From Pseudomonas protegens (GTDB taxonomy: Bacteria; Pseudomonadota; Gammaproteobacteria; Pseudomonadales; Pseudomonadaceae), in contig NZ_CP031396.1 in NCBI RefSeq assembly GCF_003363755.1, forward strand, positions 1,612,001 through 1,676,000: 64,000 nucleotides of DNA, given 5' to 3'. Position numbers and translations under genes: made by a program. Positions 46,240 through 54,660 of the stretch are shown here, one piece after another. Under the pieces are notes generated by a model. That model did no database searches, was not told the origin of the DNA, and saw nothing but the letters and a program-made list of their open reading frames with translations. Positions within the stretch are counted from its first letter, which is position 1; every line of letters starts with the position of its first letter.

Positions 46240-46296
46240 GTCAAACTGCTTGACCGAAATTACGCCGACTCTCGCAGATACGTCAATATGCTTGAC
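46240..46296. promoter_or_regulatory. Two GTCAA-N5-TTGAC operators in a divergent promoter
   Basis: Palindromes at 46240-46254 (GTCAAACTGCTTGAC) and 46282-46296 (GTCAATATGCTTGAC), sharing flanks over 19 bp and centred exactly 42 bp apart, four helical turns. They lie between the divergent aminotransferase and MarR genes. On the minus strand TTGACG at 46281-46286 with CGTAAT 16 bp later could be the aminotransferase promoter. Probable binding sites of the MarR protein. Confidence 0.65.
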
Positions 46297-46731
46297 CTTA
46301 AAAACCAGACCTCGCAACAAGCCGCCATGGAAGCCTTCTTCTTTGGCTATCAGGCCTTTACCGCCAAGGCCGACGAAATGCTCGAACGCCGAGGCTTGAG
46401 TCGCGTGCACCAGCGCATCGTGTTTTTCATTGCCCGTTACCCCGGCCTGAGTGTGAAAGAACTGCTCACGCTGCTGGGGGTGAGCAAGCAGGCACTGAAT
46501 ACGCCTTTGCGCCAACTCATGGAAATGCACCTGGTTGACAGCATCGCCCCAGCCAGCGACAAACGAAAACGCCTGTTGCAACTGACCGACGATGGCGCGC
46601 GCTTTGAACACTCCCTGCGTCGCGAACAGGTAAAACTGCTGCAACGGGCCTTCGCCGAAGCCGGAGAAAGTGCGGTCAATGGCTGGCTGGCCGTAAACCA
46701 GGCCCTGGCGGGAAAACCTGCAGACGACTGA
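46288..46731 (+). CDS. MarR-family transcriptional regulator
   Basis: 147 residues with a winged HTH of the MarR type: QRIVFFIARYPGLSVKELLTLLGVSKQALNTPLRQLMEMHLV as scaffold and helix-turn-helix, then the wing with DKRKRLLQLTDDG. The first ATG (46288) lies inside the second operator palindrome and has no ribosome site; the next in-frame ATG (46327) also lacks one. The mRNA may be leaderless or the start may be further along. Divergent from the aminotransferase. The ligand is probably the aminotransferase substrate, by inference only. Confidence 0.82.
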   Translation: MLDLKNQTSQQAAMEAFFFGYQAFTAKADEMLERRGLSRVHQRIVFFIARYPGLSVKELLTLLGVSKQALNTPLRQLMEMHLVDSIAPASDKRKRLLQLTDDGARFEHSLRREQVKLLQRAFAEAGESAVNGWLAVNQALAGKPADD

Positions 46732-46866
46732 TAGCCCCTTCCTCTCCGCGCGCCCTCCCAGACCGCCGAACAGACTCTGACCAACCCTCCGCACTGCCCG
46801 GCATAAAGGGCGATGGTGATATAGCCAAGTCCTCAGATTTTTCGCACACAAAACCAAAAACATTAT

Positions 46867-46894
46867 TTGCTTTCTTTGTATACAAAAGCATAAT
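46867..46894 (+). promoter_or_regulatory. Promoter with TTTGTATACAAA operator before the purine permease
   Basis: TTGCTT (46867-46872) and CATAAT (46889-46894) are 16 bp apart. The perfect 12-bp palindrome TTTGTATACAAA (46875-46886) fills the spacer, the placement expected for a repressor. Matching sites precede the HIU hydrolase and puuE genes. Confidence 0.65.
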
Positions 46895-47023
46895 TCGCCA
46901 CGTGTGAGTTCTTGACCCAAAGGTCAACAAACCCCACAAGCCCTGCCTGCCTCAAAGAGCCGCTGCCCACCCTCCCGTGCCCGGTTCTGGAAAAAACAAT
47001 AAAACTCTTGAGGAGTACTCGCT

Positions 47024-48373
47024 GTGGAAAGCCGCAAATCCGAAGCCTCTCCGCTGGACCTCTCGCCCTCGCTGAACAGCGGCTGGCTGGAGCGCATCTT
47101 CAAACTCAGGTTGCATGGCACCACGGTGAAGACCGAGCTGATTGCCGGTGTGACAACCTTCATCACCATGGCTTACATCATCTTCGTCAATCCCAACATC
47201 ATGGCCGACGCCGGCATCGACCACGGCGCCGCCTTCGTTGCCACCTGCATCGCTGCTGCCCTGGGCTGCCTGCTAATGGGCCTGTACGCCAACTGGCCAG
47301 TGGGCCTGGCCCCGGGCATGGGTCTCAACGCCTTCTTCACCTACACCGTGGTCGGCACCATGGGCTACAACTGGGAAACCGCCCTCGGCGCGGTATTCAT
47401 CTCAGGTGTGCTGTTCATGATCCTGACCTTGTCGCGGATTCGTGAATGGCTGCTCAACAGCATTCCGGTGAGCTTGCGCTTCGCCATGGGAGCGGGTGTC
47501 GGGCTGTTTCTCGGACTGATCGGATTGAAAACGGCGGGCATCATCGTCGACAGCCCGGCCACCCTGCTCAAGCTCGGCTCCCTACGTGAACCGGGTCCGC
47601 TGCTGGCGGCCATCTGCTTTCTGATGATCGCGGTGCTCAGCTACCACCGAGTGTTCGGCGCAATCCTCATCAGCATCATCGCCGTGACCCTGGCCGGCTG
47701 GGGCCTGGGGCTGGTGCACTACAACGGCATCCTGTCCACCCCGCCGAGCCTGGCGCCCACCTGGATGGCCATGGATGTTGCCGGGGTGTTCAACATCAGC
47801 ATGATCAGCGTGGTACTGGCCTTCCTCTTCGTGCACATGTTCGACACTGCCGGCACCCTGATGGGCGTGGCCCAGCGTGCCGGCCTGGTGAAGGCCGACG
47901 GCAAGATCGAGAATCTCTCGCGCGCCCTCAAGGCCGACAGTGCTTCAAGCGTCTTCGGCGCAGTAGTCGGGGTGCCGCCGGTGACCAGCTACGTGGAAAG
48001 TGCCGCCGGTGTGGCCGCGGGCGGGCGGACTGGCCTTACCGCCGTCACCGTAGGTGTGCTATTTGTTGCCGCCATGTTTTTTGCGCCGCTGGCAGGCATG
48101 ATCCCTGCTTACGCCACAGCAGGTGCCTTGATCTATGTTGCGATGCTGATGATGGGCGGCATGGCCCATATCAACTGGGACGAAGCCACCGACAGCATTC
48201 CGGCGATTGTCACGGCAATCATGATGCCCCTGACCTTTTCCGTCGCCGATGGCATTGCCCTGGGTTTCATCACCTACGTGGTACTGAAGGCAGGAACGGG
48301 CAAGCACAAGGAAATTTCCATCAGCCTGTATGTGCTGTGCGCGATCTTCATCGCCAAGTTCATTTTCTTGTAA
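47024..48373 (+). CDS. NCS2 purine permease (AzgA-type)
   Basis: 449-residue inner-membrane permease of the adenine/guanine/hypoxanthine branch of NCS2. About 12-14 membrane segments. The branch features are the start LRLHGTTVKTELIAGVTTFITMAYI, GMGLNAFFTY near 95, HMFDTAGTLMGVA near 270 and GVPPVTSYVESAAGVAAGGRTG near 315. Start GTG at 47024 with GAGGAG nine bases before it. An A-rich stretch (AAAAAACAATAAAA) lies just upstream of the ribosome site. It opens the purine region and shares the operator sequence with it. Confidence 0.92.
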   Translation: MESRKSEASPLDLSPSLNSGWLERIFKLRLHGTTVKTELIAGVTTFITMAYIIFVNPNIMADAGIDHGAAFVATCIAAALGCLLMGLYANWPVGLAPGMGLNAFFTYTVVGTMGYNWETALGAVFISGVLFMILTLSRIREWLLNSIPVSLRFAMGAGVGLFLGLIGLKTAGIIVDSPATLLKLGSLREPGPLLAAICFLMIAVLSYHRVFGAILISIIAVTLAGWGLGLVHYNGILSTPPSLAPTWMAMDVAGVFNISMISVVLAFLFVHMFDTAGTLMGVAQRAGLVKADGKIENLSRALKADSASSVFGAVVGVPPVTSYVESAAGVAAGGRTGLTAVTVGVLFVAAMFFAPLAGMIPAYATAGALIYVAMLMMGGMAHINWDEATDSIPAIVTAIMMPLTFSVADGIALGFITYVVLKAGTGKHKEISISLYVLCAIFIAKFIFL

Positions 48374-48393
48374 GCCACACCTGCTCTCACCCG

Positions 48394-48418
48394 CCCCATC
48401 CCTTCGGATGGGGTTTTT
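48394..48418 (+). terminator. Rho-independent terminator after the purine permease
   Basis: Eight-bp stem (48394-48401 with 48406-48413), CTTC tetraloop and five T, 20 bp past the stop. Confidence 0.88.
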
Positions 48419-48436
48419 GTGTATTGGGAGAATGCA

Positions 48437-49063
48437 ATGAGTCTGGAAACCTGGCTGCTGTTCAGTGGCGCTACCTTGGTAGTGATCCTGATTCCGGGTC
48501 CCTTGTCGTTGCTGATGATCAGCAACAGCCTGAACTATGGCCTGCGCCGCTCATACCCGGCCTTTCTCGGCGGGGTCCTGGCCTCGATCTGCCTGTTGAG
48601 CGCATCCGCGCTGGGCCTGGGCGCACTGCTACTGGCTTCGGAGCAACTGTTCAGCGCCCTGAAGATCGTCGGCGTCCTCTATCTGTTCTACCTCGCCTGG
48701 CAGAGCTGGCAGCAATCCCGGCAGCTTTCCCACGGCGCGGTGGTACCGGAAGTCGCACTGAAACCGCGCTTTCGTGCACTGTTCGGACGCGCTTTTGTCC
48801 TGGGGGCCAGCAACCCGAAGGACATTCTGTTCTTCGCCGCGTTCCTGCCGCAGTTTCTCAATACCCAGCAGCCTTTCCTGCCCCAACTGCTGACCATGAT
48901 CGCTACCTGGACCCTGCTGGACCTGAGCTGCAAGTTGGCCTACGGCTTCAGTGCCCATGGCGCCGCGCGTTACTTGCGCAGCGGCAAGGGCCAAAGCTGG
49001 TTCAATCGCATCAGTGCCGGGCTGTTCACAGGGGCTGGAGCCGCATCCCTGTTGAGCCGTTAA
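48437..49063 (+). CDS. LysE/RhtB-family exporter
   Basis: 208-residue inner-membrane protein with about six membrane segments, of the LysE/RhtB amino-acid efflux family: PGPLSLLMISNSLNYGLRR near residue 20, the loop LFGRAFVLGASNPKDILFFAAFLPQF near 113. Substrate unpredictable (Thr, homoserine lactones, Leu among family members). The ATG at 48437 has GGGAG six bases upstream. It lies just after the permease terminator and so has its own promoter or depends on readthrough. Confidence 0.88.
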   Translation: MSLETWLLFSGATLVVILIPGPLSLLMISNSLNYGLRRSYPAFLGGVLASICLLSASALGLGALLLASEQLFSALKIVGVLYLFYLAWQSWQQSRQLSHGAVVPEVALKPRFRALFGRAFVLGASNPKDILFFAAFLPQFLNTQQPFLPQLLTMIATWTLLDLSCKLAYGFSAHGAARYLRSGKGQSWFNRISAGLFTGAGAASLLSR

Positions 49064-49065
49064 GC

Positions 49066-49125
49066 GCTTCGCCGACAAGCCGGCTCCTGCAGCACTCAGC
49101 CAGGAACCGACTTGCCAGCGACGAC
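49066..49125. repeat. Diverged REP-type inverted repeat
   Basis: Imperfect inverted repeat with AAGCCGGCTCCTGC on one side and AGGAACCGACTTGCCAGCG on the other, clearly related to the copies at 10131 and 19977 but with several changes. It lies downstream of the LysE gene. Confidence 0.6.
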
Positions 49126-49138
49126 TTTATAACCGGCG

Positions 49139-49164
49139 AAAAAAAGCCCGCAGTGTGAGCGGGC
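49139..49164 (-). terminator. Rho-independent terminator after the HIU hydrolase gene
   Basis: Six-bp GC stem (49146-49151 with 49159-49164), seven-base loop and seven T on the minus strand, 45 bp past the stop. Confidence 0.8.
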
Positions 49165-49209
49165 AAGGACCAAAGAAGCTATTTGCGCAGGATTCTTGGG
49201 GGGAAAGTC

Positions 49210-49563
49210 CTAGCTTCCTCTGTAGGTCGAATAGCTGTACGGCGAGATCAGCAGCGGCACGTGGTAATGCTCCTGCTCGGCACTGATACCGAACCGCAGC
49301 ACGACTACATCAAGGAACGCCGGCTGTGGCAGTTGTACACCCCGGGCGCGGTAGTAATCGCCAGCGTGGAAATGCAGTTGGTAAACCCCGGAACGGTAGT
49401 CATCGCCCTGCAGCAGCGGCGCATCGCAACGGCCATCGCTGTTGGTCAGGGTGCTGGCGACCAATTCCATCTGCGCCCCGTCAACCCGATACAGCTCAAC
49501 CTTGATAGCGCTGCCAGGGCAGCCATGTGCGGCGTCCAAAACGTGTGTAGTCAAACGTCCCAT
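49210..49563 (-). CDS. uraH: 5-hydroxyisourate hydrolase (transthyretin-like)
   Basis: Hydrolyses 5-hydroxyisourate, the product of urate oxidation, to OHCU. 117 residues with both family signatures: LTTHVLDAAHGCPGSAI at the N-terminus (His and Arg active-site region) and the C-terminal ISPYSYSTYRGS tetrapeptide that distinguishes the enzyme from transthyretin. The ATG at 49561-49563 fixes the catalytic His close to the N-terminus; the upstream extension is rejected. Transcribed divergently from the puuE operon, with a TTGTACACAA operator in its promoter region. Cytoplasmic tetramer in known members. Confidence 0.94.
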   Translation of the reverse strand: MGRLTTHVLDAAHGCPGSAIKVELYRVDGAQMELVASTLTNSDGRCDAPLLQGDDYRSGVYQLHFHAGDYYRARGVQLPQPAFLDVVVLRFGISAEQEHYHVPLLISPYSYSTYRGS

Positions 49564-49697
49564 TGATTCTGCGTGCCTGTCACAACTGGTGCGCCCAGGC
49601 CTCGCGCCTCCCGGAGTCAGTGATTGAAAGGGGGCCACAGCATTTCGGCGGGTGAAAAGCTGCGGCGAGGCCACGATTAAGACACTTTTCAAAAAAA

Positions 49698-49707
49698 TTG
49701 TACACAA
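49698..49707. promoter_or_regulatory. TTGTACACAA operator before the HIU hydrolase gene
   Basis: One mismatch from the palindrome TTGTATACAA. It overlaps a possible -10 (TACAAT on the minus strand) of the HIU hydrolase gene. The 425-bp divergent region 49564-49988 holds this and the puuE operator and no gene. Confidence 0.6.
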
Positions 49708-49892
49708 TAATAATCACAAATATTCACTCCGGCAGCGCTGTACCCACAAGCCTGTGGATTGACCTCAACACCACAGCAGCAGACGACTTGCGATCCATTA
49801 GCTGACCATATAGGCAAGTTTCTTGCAGGTGCAGGCCATAGCGATAAAAGCAGAAAAATGCAAAAAATCAGGCTTACAAAGTGAATATAAAC

Positions 49893-49902
49893 TTGTATAC
49901 AA
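49893..49902. promoter_or_regulatory. TTGTATACAA operator before puuE
   Basis: Perfect palindrome 86 bp upstream of the puuE start, overlapping the best -10 candidate TACAAT (49898-49903). It matches the sites before the NCS2 permease and HIU hydrolase genes. Confidence 0.65.
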
Positions 49903-49988
49903 TCAGTCCATCGCAGTGACGCTCACCTGGCTTTCCGGCTTCAGGTTCCGCCACGCCACCGTTATCACGAATAAGAAGGAAGACTGCA

Positions 49989-50915
49989 GTGAGCGCTGAC
50001 TACCCTCGCGACCTGATCGGTTATGGCTCTACCCCCCCTCATCCTCACTGGCCAGGCAATGCTCGTGTCGCCCTGTCCTTCGTGCTCAATTACGAAGAAG
50101 GCGGCGAACGCAACATCCTTCATGGCGATAAGGAATCGGAAGCTTTCCTCTCGGAAATGGTTTCGGCGCAGCCGCTGCAGGGCGAGCGCAACATGAGCAT
50201 GGAGTCGCTGTACGAATATGGCAGCCGCGCCGGCGTCTGGCGGATCCTCAAGCTGTTCAAGGAATTCGACATTCCGCTGACCATCTTTGCCGTAGCCATG
50301 GCTGCTCAGCGCCATCCGGACGTGATCCGCGCCATGGTCGAGGCCGGCCATGAGATCTGCAGCCACGGCTACCGCTGGATCGACTACCAGTACATGGACG
50401 AAGCCCAGGAACGCGAGCACATGCTCGAGGCGATCCGCATCCTTACCGAGATCACCGGTGAACGCCCACTGGGCTGGTATACCGGCCGTACCGGCCCGAA
50501 CACCCGACGCCTGGTAATGGAGGAAGGCGGCTTCCTCTATGACTGCGATACCTACGACGACGACCTGCCCTACTGGGAACCCAACAACCCCACCGGCAAG
50601 GCGCATCTGGTCATCCCCTACACCCTGGATACCAACGACATGCGTTTCACTCAGGTCCAGGGCTTCAACAAGGGCGACGACTTCTTCCATTACCTCAAAG
50701 ATGCCTTCGATGTGCTCTACGCCGAAGGTGCCGAAGCCCCGAAGATGCTGTCCATCGGCCTGCACTGTCGACTGATCGGTCGCCCGGCCCGCCTGGCATC
50801 CCTCAAGCGCTTCATCGAATACGTCAAAGGCCATGAACAGGTGTGGTTCACCCGTCGTGTCGATATCGCCCGCCACTGGCAACAGACCCATCCTTACCAG
50901 GGAGCGGCGAAATGA
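49989..50915 (+). CDS. puuE: Allantoinase PuuE (polysaccharide-deacetylase fold)
   Basis: Metal-independent allantoinase converting allantoin to allantoate. 308 residues with the NodB-like fold: LSFVLNYEEGGE near 28-39, EICSHGYRWIDYQ near 122, the PuuE-specific GERPLGWYTGRTGPNTRRL and YDCDTYDDDLPYW. It differs from amidohydrolase-type AllB in having no metal HxH motif. GTG start at 49989 with AGGAAG upstream. First gene of the puuE-uraD-alc-allA-puuD-permease run; its stop overlaps the uraD start. Confidence 0.94.
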   Translation: MSADYPRDLIGYGSTPPHPHWPGNARVALSFVLNYEEGGERNILHGDKESEAFLSEMVSAQPLQGERNMSMESLYEYGSRAGVWRILKLFKEFDIPLTIFAVAMAAQRHPDVIRAMVEAGHEICSHGYRWIDYQYMDEAQEREHMLEAIRILTEITGERPLGWYTGRTGPNTRRLVMEEGGFLYDCDTYDDDLPYWEPNNPTGKAHLVIPYTLDTNDMRFTQVQGFNKGDDFFHYLKDAFDVLYAEGAEAPKMLSIGLHCRLIGRPARLASLKRFIEYVKGHEQVWFTRRVDIARHWQQTHPYQGAAK

Positions 50916-51427
50916 CTGCTTTCCAGAGCCTCAAGCCATCGACCCTGAGCCGTGAAGCCTTCGTCGAGGCTTTCGCCGATATCTATGAACATTCGCCATG
51001 GGTGGCTGAAAGAGCCTACGACCTGGGTGTTGACGCCTCCGTCGACCAGATTGAAGGCCTGCACCAGCGCATGAGCGATATCCTGCTGAGCGCCGATCAC
51101 GCCAGCCAGTTGGCACTGATCAACGCTCACCCGGATCTGGCCGGCAAAGCCGCCGTCCAGGGCCAGTTGACCGAAGCCAGCACCAACGAACAGGCTGGCG
51201 CCGGTATTCACCAATGCACAGCCGAAGAGTTCCAACGGTTCACCGAGCTGAACGATGCCTACAAGGCCAAGTTCAAGTTTCCCTTCATCATGGCGGTGAA
51301 AGGCAGCAACCGGCACCAGATTCTCGCCGCGTTCGAAACCCGCATCCACAACTCAGTGGACACTGAGTTCAAGTGCGCACTGGCGGAGATCAACAAGATT
51401 GCATTGTTCAGATTGCTGACCCTGTAG
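50912..51427 (+). CDS. uraD: OHCU decarboxylase
   Basis: Decarboxylates 2-oxo-4-hydroxy-4-carboxy-5-ureidoimidazoline to S-allantoin, after uric acid oxidation and HIU hydrolysis. 171 residues, all helical. The catalytic His is in [13 protein letters not shown] near 68-74, with the conserved [14 protein letters not shown] near 122-135. ATG at 50912 overlaps the puuE stop by 4 bp (ATGA). Confidence 0.94.
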   Translation: MTAFQSLKPSTLSREAFVEAFADIYEHSPWVAERAYDLGVDASVDQIEGLHQRMSDILLSADHASQLALINAHPDLAGKAAVQGQLTEASTNEQAGAGIHQCTAEEFQRFTELNDAYKAKFKFPFIMAVKGSNRHQILAAFETRIHNSVDTEFKCALAEINKIALFRLLTL

Positions 51428-51527
51428 CGACCCGCTCCTGAGGATAGCCCCGAGAACCTGGATGCCCCCACGCCACTCCCGGTTCTACGTGCATCCCAAG
51501 CCACCTATTTCAAGGCAGACAAGAAGA

Positions 51528-52523
51528 ATGAAAGCTTACGCCGCCCCTTTCGAGAAGTTCGTCAACCTGGCCGACGCGCGCCTGGGCACCAAGATCATCT
51601 CGGTCACCGATGACTGGTTCGCTGACGCGAACCGGCTGTTCCAGCCAACCCCGGCTGTCTGGAAGGAAGGCGTGTTCGATGACAACGGCAAGTGGATGGA
51701 TGGCTGGGAATCCCGTCGCAAGCGCTTCGAAGGCTACGACAGCGCAGTGATCCGCCTGGGCGTGCCAGGCTCGATCAAGGGCGTGGACATCGACACCTCG
51801 TTCTTCACCGGCAACTTCCCGCCATCGGCGTCCCTGGAAGCCTGCTTCCTCAGCGAAGGCGAACCTGGCGAAGACACCCAGTGGGTCGAAGTGCTGTCTG
51901 CTGTCGAGCTGCAAGGCAACAGCCATCACTACCACGAGATCAACAACCATCAGCCCTTCAGTCACCTGCGCTTCAATATCTATCCGGATGGCGGTGTAGC
52001 GCGCCTGCGGGTCTACGGTACGCCGTACCGCGACTGGTCGGCCATCGCTGACAACGAACAAGTCGACCTGGCTGCGGCCCTAAACGGCGGTCGTGCCCTG
52101 GCCTGTTCCGACGAACACTTCGGACGCATGGGCAACCTCCTCAACCCGGGCCGCGGCATCAACATGGGCGACGGCTGGGAAACGGCCCGCCGTCGCACTC
52201 CCGGCAATGACTGGGTGATCGTCGCCCTGGGCCATGCCGGCGAAATCGAGAAGATCATCGTCGACACCCTGCACTTCAAGGGCAACTACCCGGACAGCTG
52301 CTCGATCCAGGGCGCATTCGTCAAGGGTGGCACCGACAGCCAGATCGAAACCCAGAGCCTGTTCTGGCGTGAACTGCTACCCAGCCAAAAGCTGGAAATG
52401 CATGCCGAGCACAGCTTTGTCGAGCAGATCAAAGCCCTGGGGCCGATCACCCATATCCGCCTGAACGTGTTTCCGGACGGTGGCGTCAGCCGCTTGCGTC
52501 TCCTGGGCAAGGTCGCGAAATAG
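51528..52523 (+). CDS. alc: Allantoicase
   Basis: Hydrolyses allantoate to ureidoglycolate and urea. 331 residues made of two similar jelly-roll repeats: the first (about 20-165) has [13 protein letters not shown] and [19 protein letters not shown]; the second (about 190-330) has [17 protein letters not shown] and [19 protein letters not shown]. Both repeats carry the family's DGWE and PDGG(V/I)xRLR motifs. ATG at 51528, 100 bp after uraD; the ribosome site is only AAGAAG. Same strand and pathway as its neighbours. Confidence 0.95.
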   Translation: MKAYAAPFEKFVNLADARLGTKIISVTDDWFADANRLFQPTPAVWKEGVFDDNGKWMDGWESRRKRFEGYDSAVIRLGVPGSIKGVDIDTSFFTGNFPPSASLEACFLSEGEPGEDTQWVEVLSAVELQGNSHHYHEINNHQPFSHLRFNIYPDGGVARLRVYGTPYRDWSAIADNEQVDLAAALNGGRALACSDEHFGRMGNLLNPGRGINMGDGWETARRRTPGNDWVIVALGHAGEIEKIIVDTLHFKGNYPDSCSIQGAFVKGGTDSQIETQSLFWRELLPSQKLEMHAEHSFVEQIKALGPITHIRLNVFPDGGVSRLRLLGKVAK

Positions 52524-52531
52524 ACGTCCCC

Positions 52532-52576
52532 CATCGCAGGCCAGCCCGCACCTGTTGGAGCAAGCTGGCTCGCGAT
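52532..52576. repeat. Degenerate REP-type repeat
   Basis: Imperfect inverted repeat bounded by ATCGC and GCGAT with the GGAGCAAGCTGGCTCGC core, a different REP subtype. It sits between alc and allA within the operon. Confidence 0.6.
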
Positions 52577-52619
52577 GACCGCAAAACAGACAAAACACAC
52601 TCAAGATAAGAAGAACAGC

Positions 52620-53123
52620 ATGCGCACATTGATGATTGAACCCCTGAGCAAAGAAGCCTTCGCCCCTTTCGGTGACGTGATCGAAACCGACGGCAGTGAT
52701 CACTTCATGATCAACAATGGTTCGACCATGCGCTTCCACCGCCTGGCAACGGTTGAAACCGCCCAGCCGGAGGACCAGGCGATCATCAGCATCTTCCGCG
52801 CCGACGCGCTGGAAATGCCGTTGACCGTCCGCATGCTGGAACGCCATCCGCTGGGCAGCCAGGCCTTCATTCCGCTGCTCGGCAACCCCTTTCTGATCGT
52901 GGTCGCGCCACTTGGCGATGAACCTGTATCAGGCTTGGTCCGCGCCTTCGTCAGTAATGGCAGGCAGGGCATCAATTACCATCGCGGCGTCTGGCACCAC
53001 CCGGTGCTGACGATCGAAAAGCGGGATGACTTCCTGGTGGTTGATCGCAGTGGCAAAGGCAATAACTGCGATGAGCATTTCTTCAAAGAGGATGAGTGTT
53101 TGATCCTCGCCCCCCACCAATAA
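52620..53123 (+). CDS. allA: Ureidoglycolate lyase
   Basis: Splits ureidoglycolate into glyoxylate and urea, the last step of the ureide branch. 167 residues, cupin-like. Typical start TLMIEPLSKEAFAPFGDVIE and the conserved core RMLERHPLGSQAFIPL near 73, then GINYHRGVWHHPVL near 118 with the active His residues. ATG at 52620; the frame continues upstream without homology. An A-rich, CA-repeat-like stretch just upstream separates it from the REP element. Confidence 0.93.
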   Translation: MRTLMIEPLSKEAFAPFGDVIETDGSDHFMINNGSTMRFHRLATVETAQPEDQAIISIFRADALEMPLTVRMLERHPLGSQAFIPLLGNPFLIVVAPLGDEPVSGLVRAFVSNGRQGINYHRGVWHHPVLTIEKRDDFLVVDRSGKGNNCDEHFFKEDECLILAPHQ

Positions 53124-53174
53124 GAGAAGGTCTGATCACCCGACAACAAGGGTGACAGGCAAGAGGTAAAGACT

Positions 53175-54488
53175 GTGGAAGCACATCTGTTGGAATGGCT
53201 CAACCTGAGCGTGCGTTGGGTACATATGATCACTGGTGTGGCCTGGATCGGCGCATCGTTCTATTTCGTCTGGCTGGAGAACAACCTCAATCGCGTCAAC
53301 CCCAAGGACGGCCTGTCCGGCGACCTCTGGGCGATTCACGGTGGCGGTATCTATCACCTGGAAAAATACAAACTGGCCCCGCCCTCGATGCCGGAGAACC
53401 TGCACTGGTTCAAGTGGGAAGCCTACTTCACCTGGCTGTCGGGGATTGCCCTGCTGTGCCTGGTGTTCTACTACAACCCGATGCTCTACCTAGTTGCCCC
53501 CGGCAGCGGCCTGACCGGCCCTGAAGGCGTGGCCATCGGTATCGGCGCGTTGATTGCCGGCTGGTTCGTCTACGACTTCCTCTGCGATTCGCCATTGGGC
53601 AAGAAACCTGCCCTGCTCGGCTTCATCCTGTTCGTTCTGCTGATTGCCGCCGCTTACGGCTTCAGCAAAGTGTTCAGCGGCCGTGGCGCATACCTGCATG
53701 TGGGCGCCATCATCGGCACCATCATGGTGGGCAACGTATTCCGCATCATCATGCCGGCCCAGCGCGCACTGGTGGCGGCGATCGCGGAAAACCGCACACC
53801 TGACCCGACCCTGCCGGCCAAGGGCCTGCTGCGTTCGCGTCACAACAACTACTTCACCCTGCCTGTGCTGTTCATCATGATCAGCAACCACTTCCCGAGC
53901 ACCTACGGTAGCCAGTACAACTGGTTGATCCTGGCCGGGATCGCGGTCCTGGCGGTGCTGGTACGTCACTACTTCAACACCCGGCATGACAGCCACAAGT
54001 TCGCCTGGACCCTGCCCGTTGCTGCACTGGGCATGATCTGCCTGGCTTACGTGACTGGTCCGACGCCAGCTCCCAGCGCCCCCGAAGTAGCCAAGGCCGC
54101 CGGCCAGATCGAGTACCAGCCCCTGCCGGAAACTGCACTGGGCGGTGGTGCCAAACCCGCGGCGCCAGCCAGCGCAGAAGCCCCGGCGGCTCCAGCGGCA
54201 AGTCCGGCACAGGCATCCAGTGCCGGGCCATCCTTTGACAAGGTACATAACGTGATCCAGGAGCGCTGCACGGTTTGCCATTCGGCCAAGCCCACCAGCC
54301 CCCTGTTCAGCACGGCACCGGCCGGGGTGATGTTCGATACCCCGGAACAGATCCGCCTGCAAGCCGCACGTATCCAGGCCCAGTCCGTCGCCAGTCAGAT
54401 CATGCCATTGGGCAACATCACTCAGATGACCCAACAGGAACGTGAACTGATCGGTGCCTGGATTGCCCAGGGCGCCCAGACCAACTGA
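53175..54488 (+). CDS. puuD: Membrane urate hydroxylase PuuD with cytochrome c domain
   Basis: Oxidises urate to 5-hydroxyisourate. 437 residues. About eight membrane segments from residue 12 to 295 contain the His-rich PuuD core (WVHMITGVAWIGASFYFVWLEN; IHGGGIYHLEKYK; HWFKWEAYFTW). A flexible Ala/Pro-rich linker (about 300-350) leads to a soluble cytochrome c domain with haem motif CTVCH near 365-369 and Met ligand candidates in SQIMPLGNITQM. Electrons should go to the respiratory chain rather than make peroxide. GTG at 53175 with AGAGG upstream. It supplies the substrate of the HIU hydrolase. Confidence 0.92.
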   Translation: MEAHLLEWLNLSVRWVHMITGVAWIGASFYFVWLENNLNRVNPKDGLSGDLWAIHGGGIYHLEKYKLAPPSMPENLHWFKWEAYFTWLSGIALLCLVFYYNPMLYLVAPGSGLTGPEGVAIGIGALIAGWFVYDFLCDSPLGKKPALLGFILFVLLIAAAYGFSKVFSGRGAYLHVGAIIGTIMVGNVFRIIMPAQRALVAAIAENRTPDPTLPAKGLLRSRHNNYFTLPVLFIMISNHFPSTYGSQYNWLILAGIAVLAVLVRHYFNTRHDSHKFAWTLPVAALGMICLAYVTGPTPAPSAPEVAKAAGQIEYQPLPETALGGGAKPAAPASAEAPAAPAASPAQASSAGPSFDKVHNVIQERCTVCHSAKPTSPLFSTAPAGVMFDTPEQIRLQAARIQAQSVASQIMPLGNITQMTQQERELIGAWIAQGAQTN

Positions 54489-54509
54489 TCAGCGCCTGTC
54501 GCCGGGCCG

Positions 54510-54570
54510 ATTCGCGAGCAAGCTCGCCCCTACAGAACCGGACTCATCTGTAGGGGCGGGCTTGATTGCC
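54510..54570. repeat. REP-type inverted repeat
   Basis: Arms about 54510-54535 and 54548-54570 with the core GCTCGCCCCTACAG / CTGTAGGGGCGGGC, a second REP subtype of this genome. It lies between puuD and the permease gene. A separate 7-bp hairpin (54603-54609 with 54618-54624) lies in the permease leader. Confidence 0.75.
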
Positions 54571-54660
54571 ATCAGCCGCTCAAGCTTCACCCGTTGCAGA
54601 CACGCTGCGCGTAAAGACGCAGCGGTTAAATCACAAGAATAAAAAGATCCGAGGTGTTGC

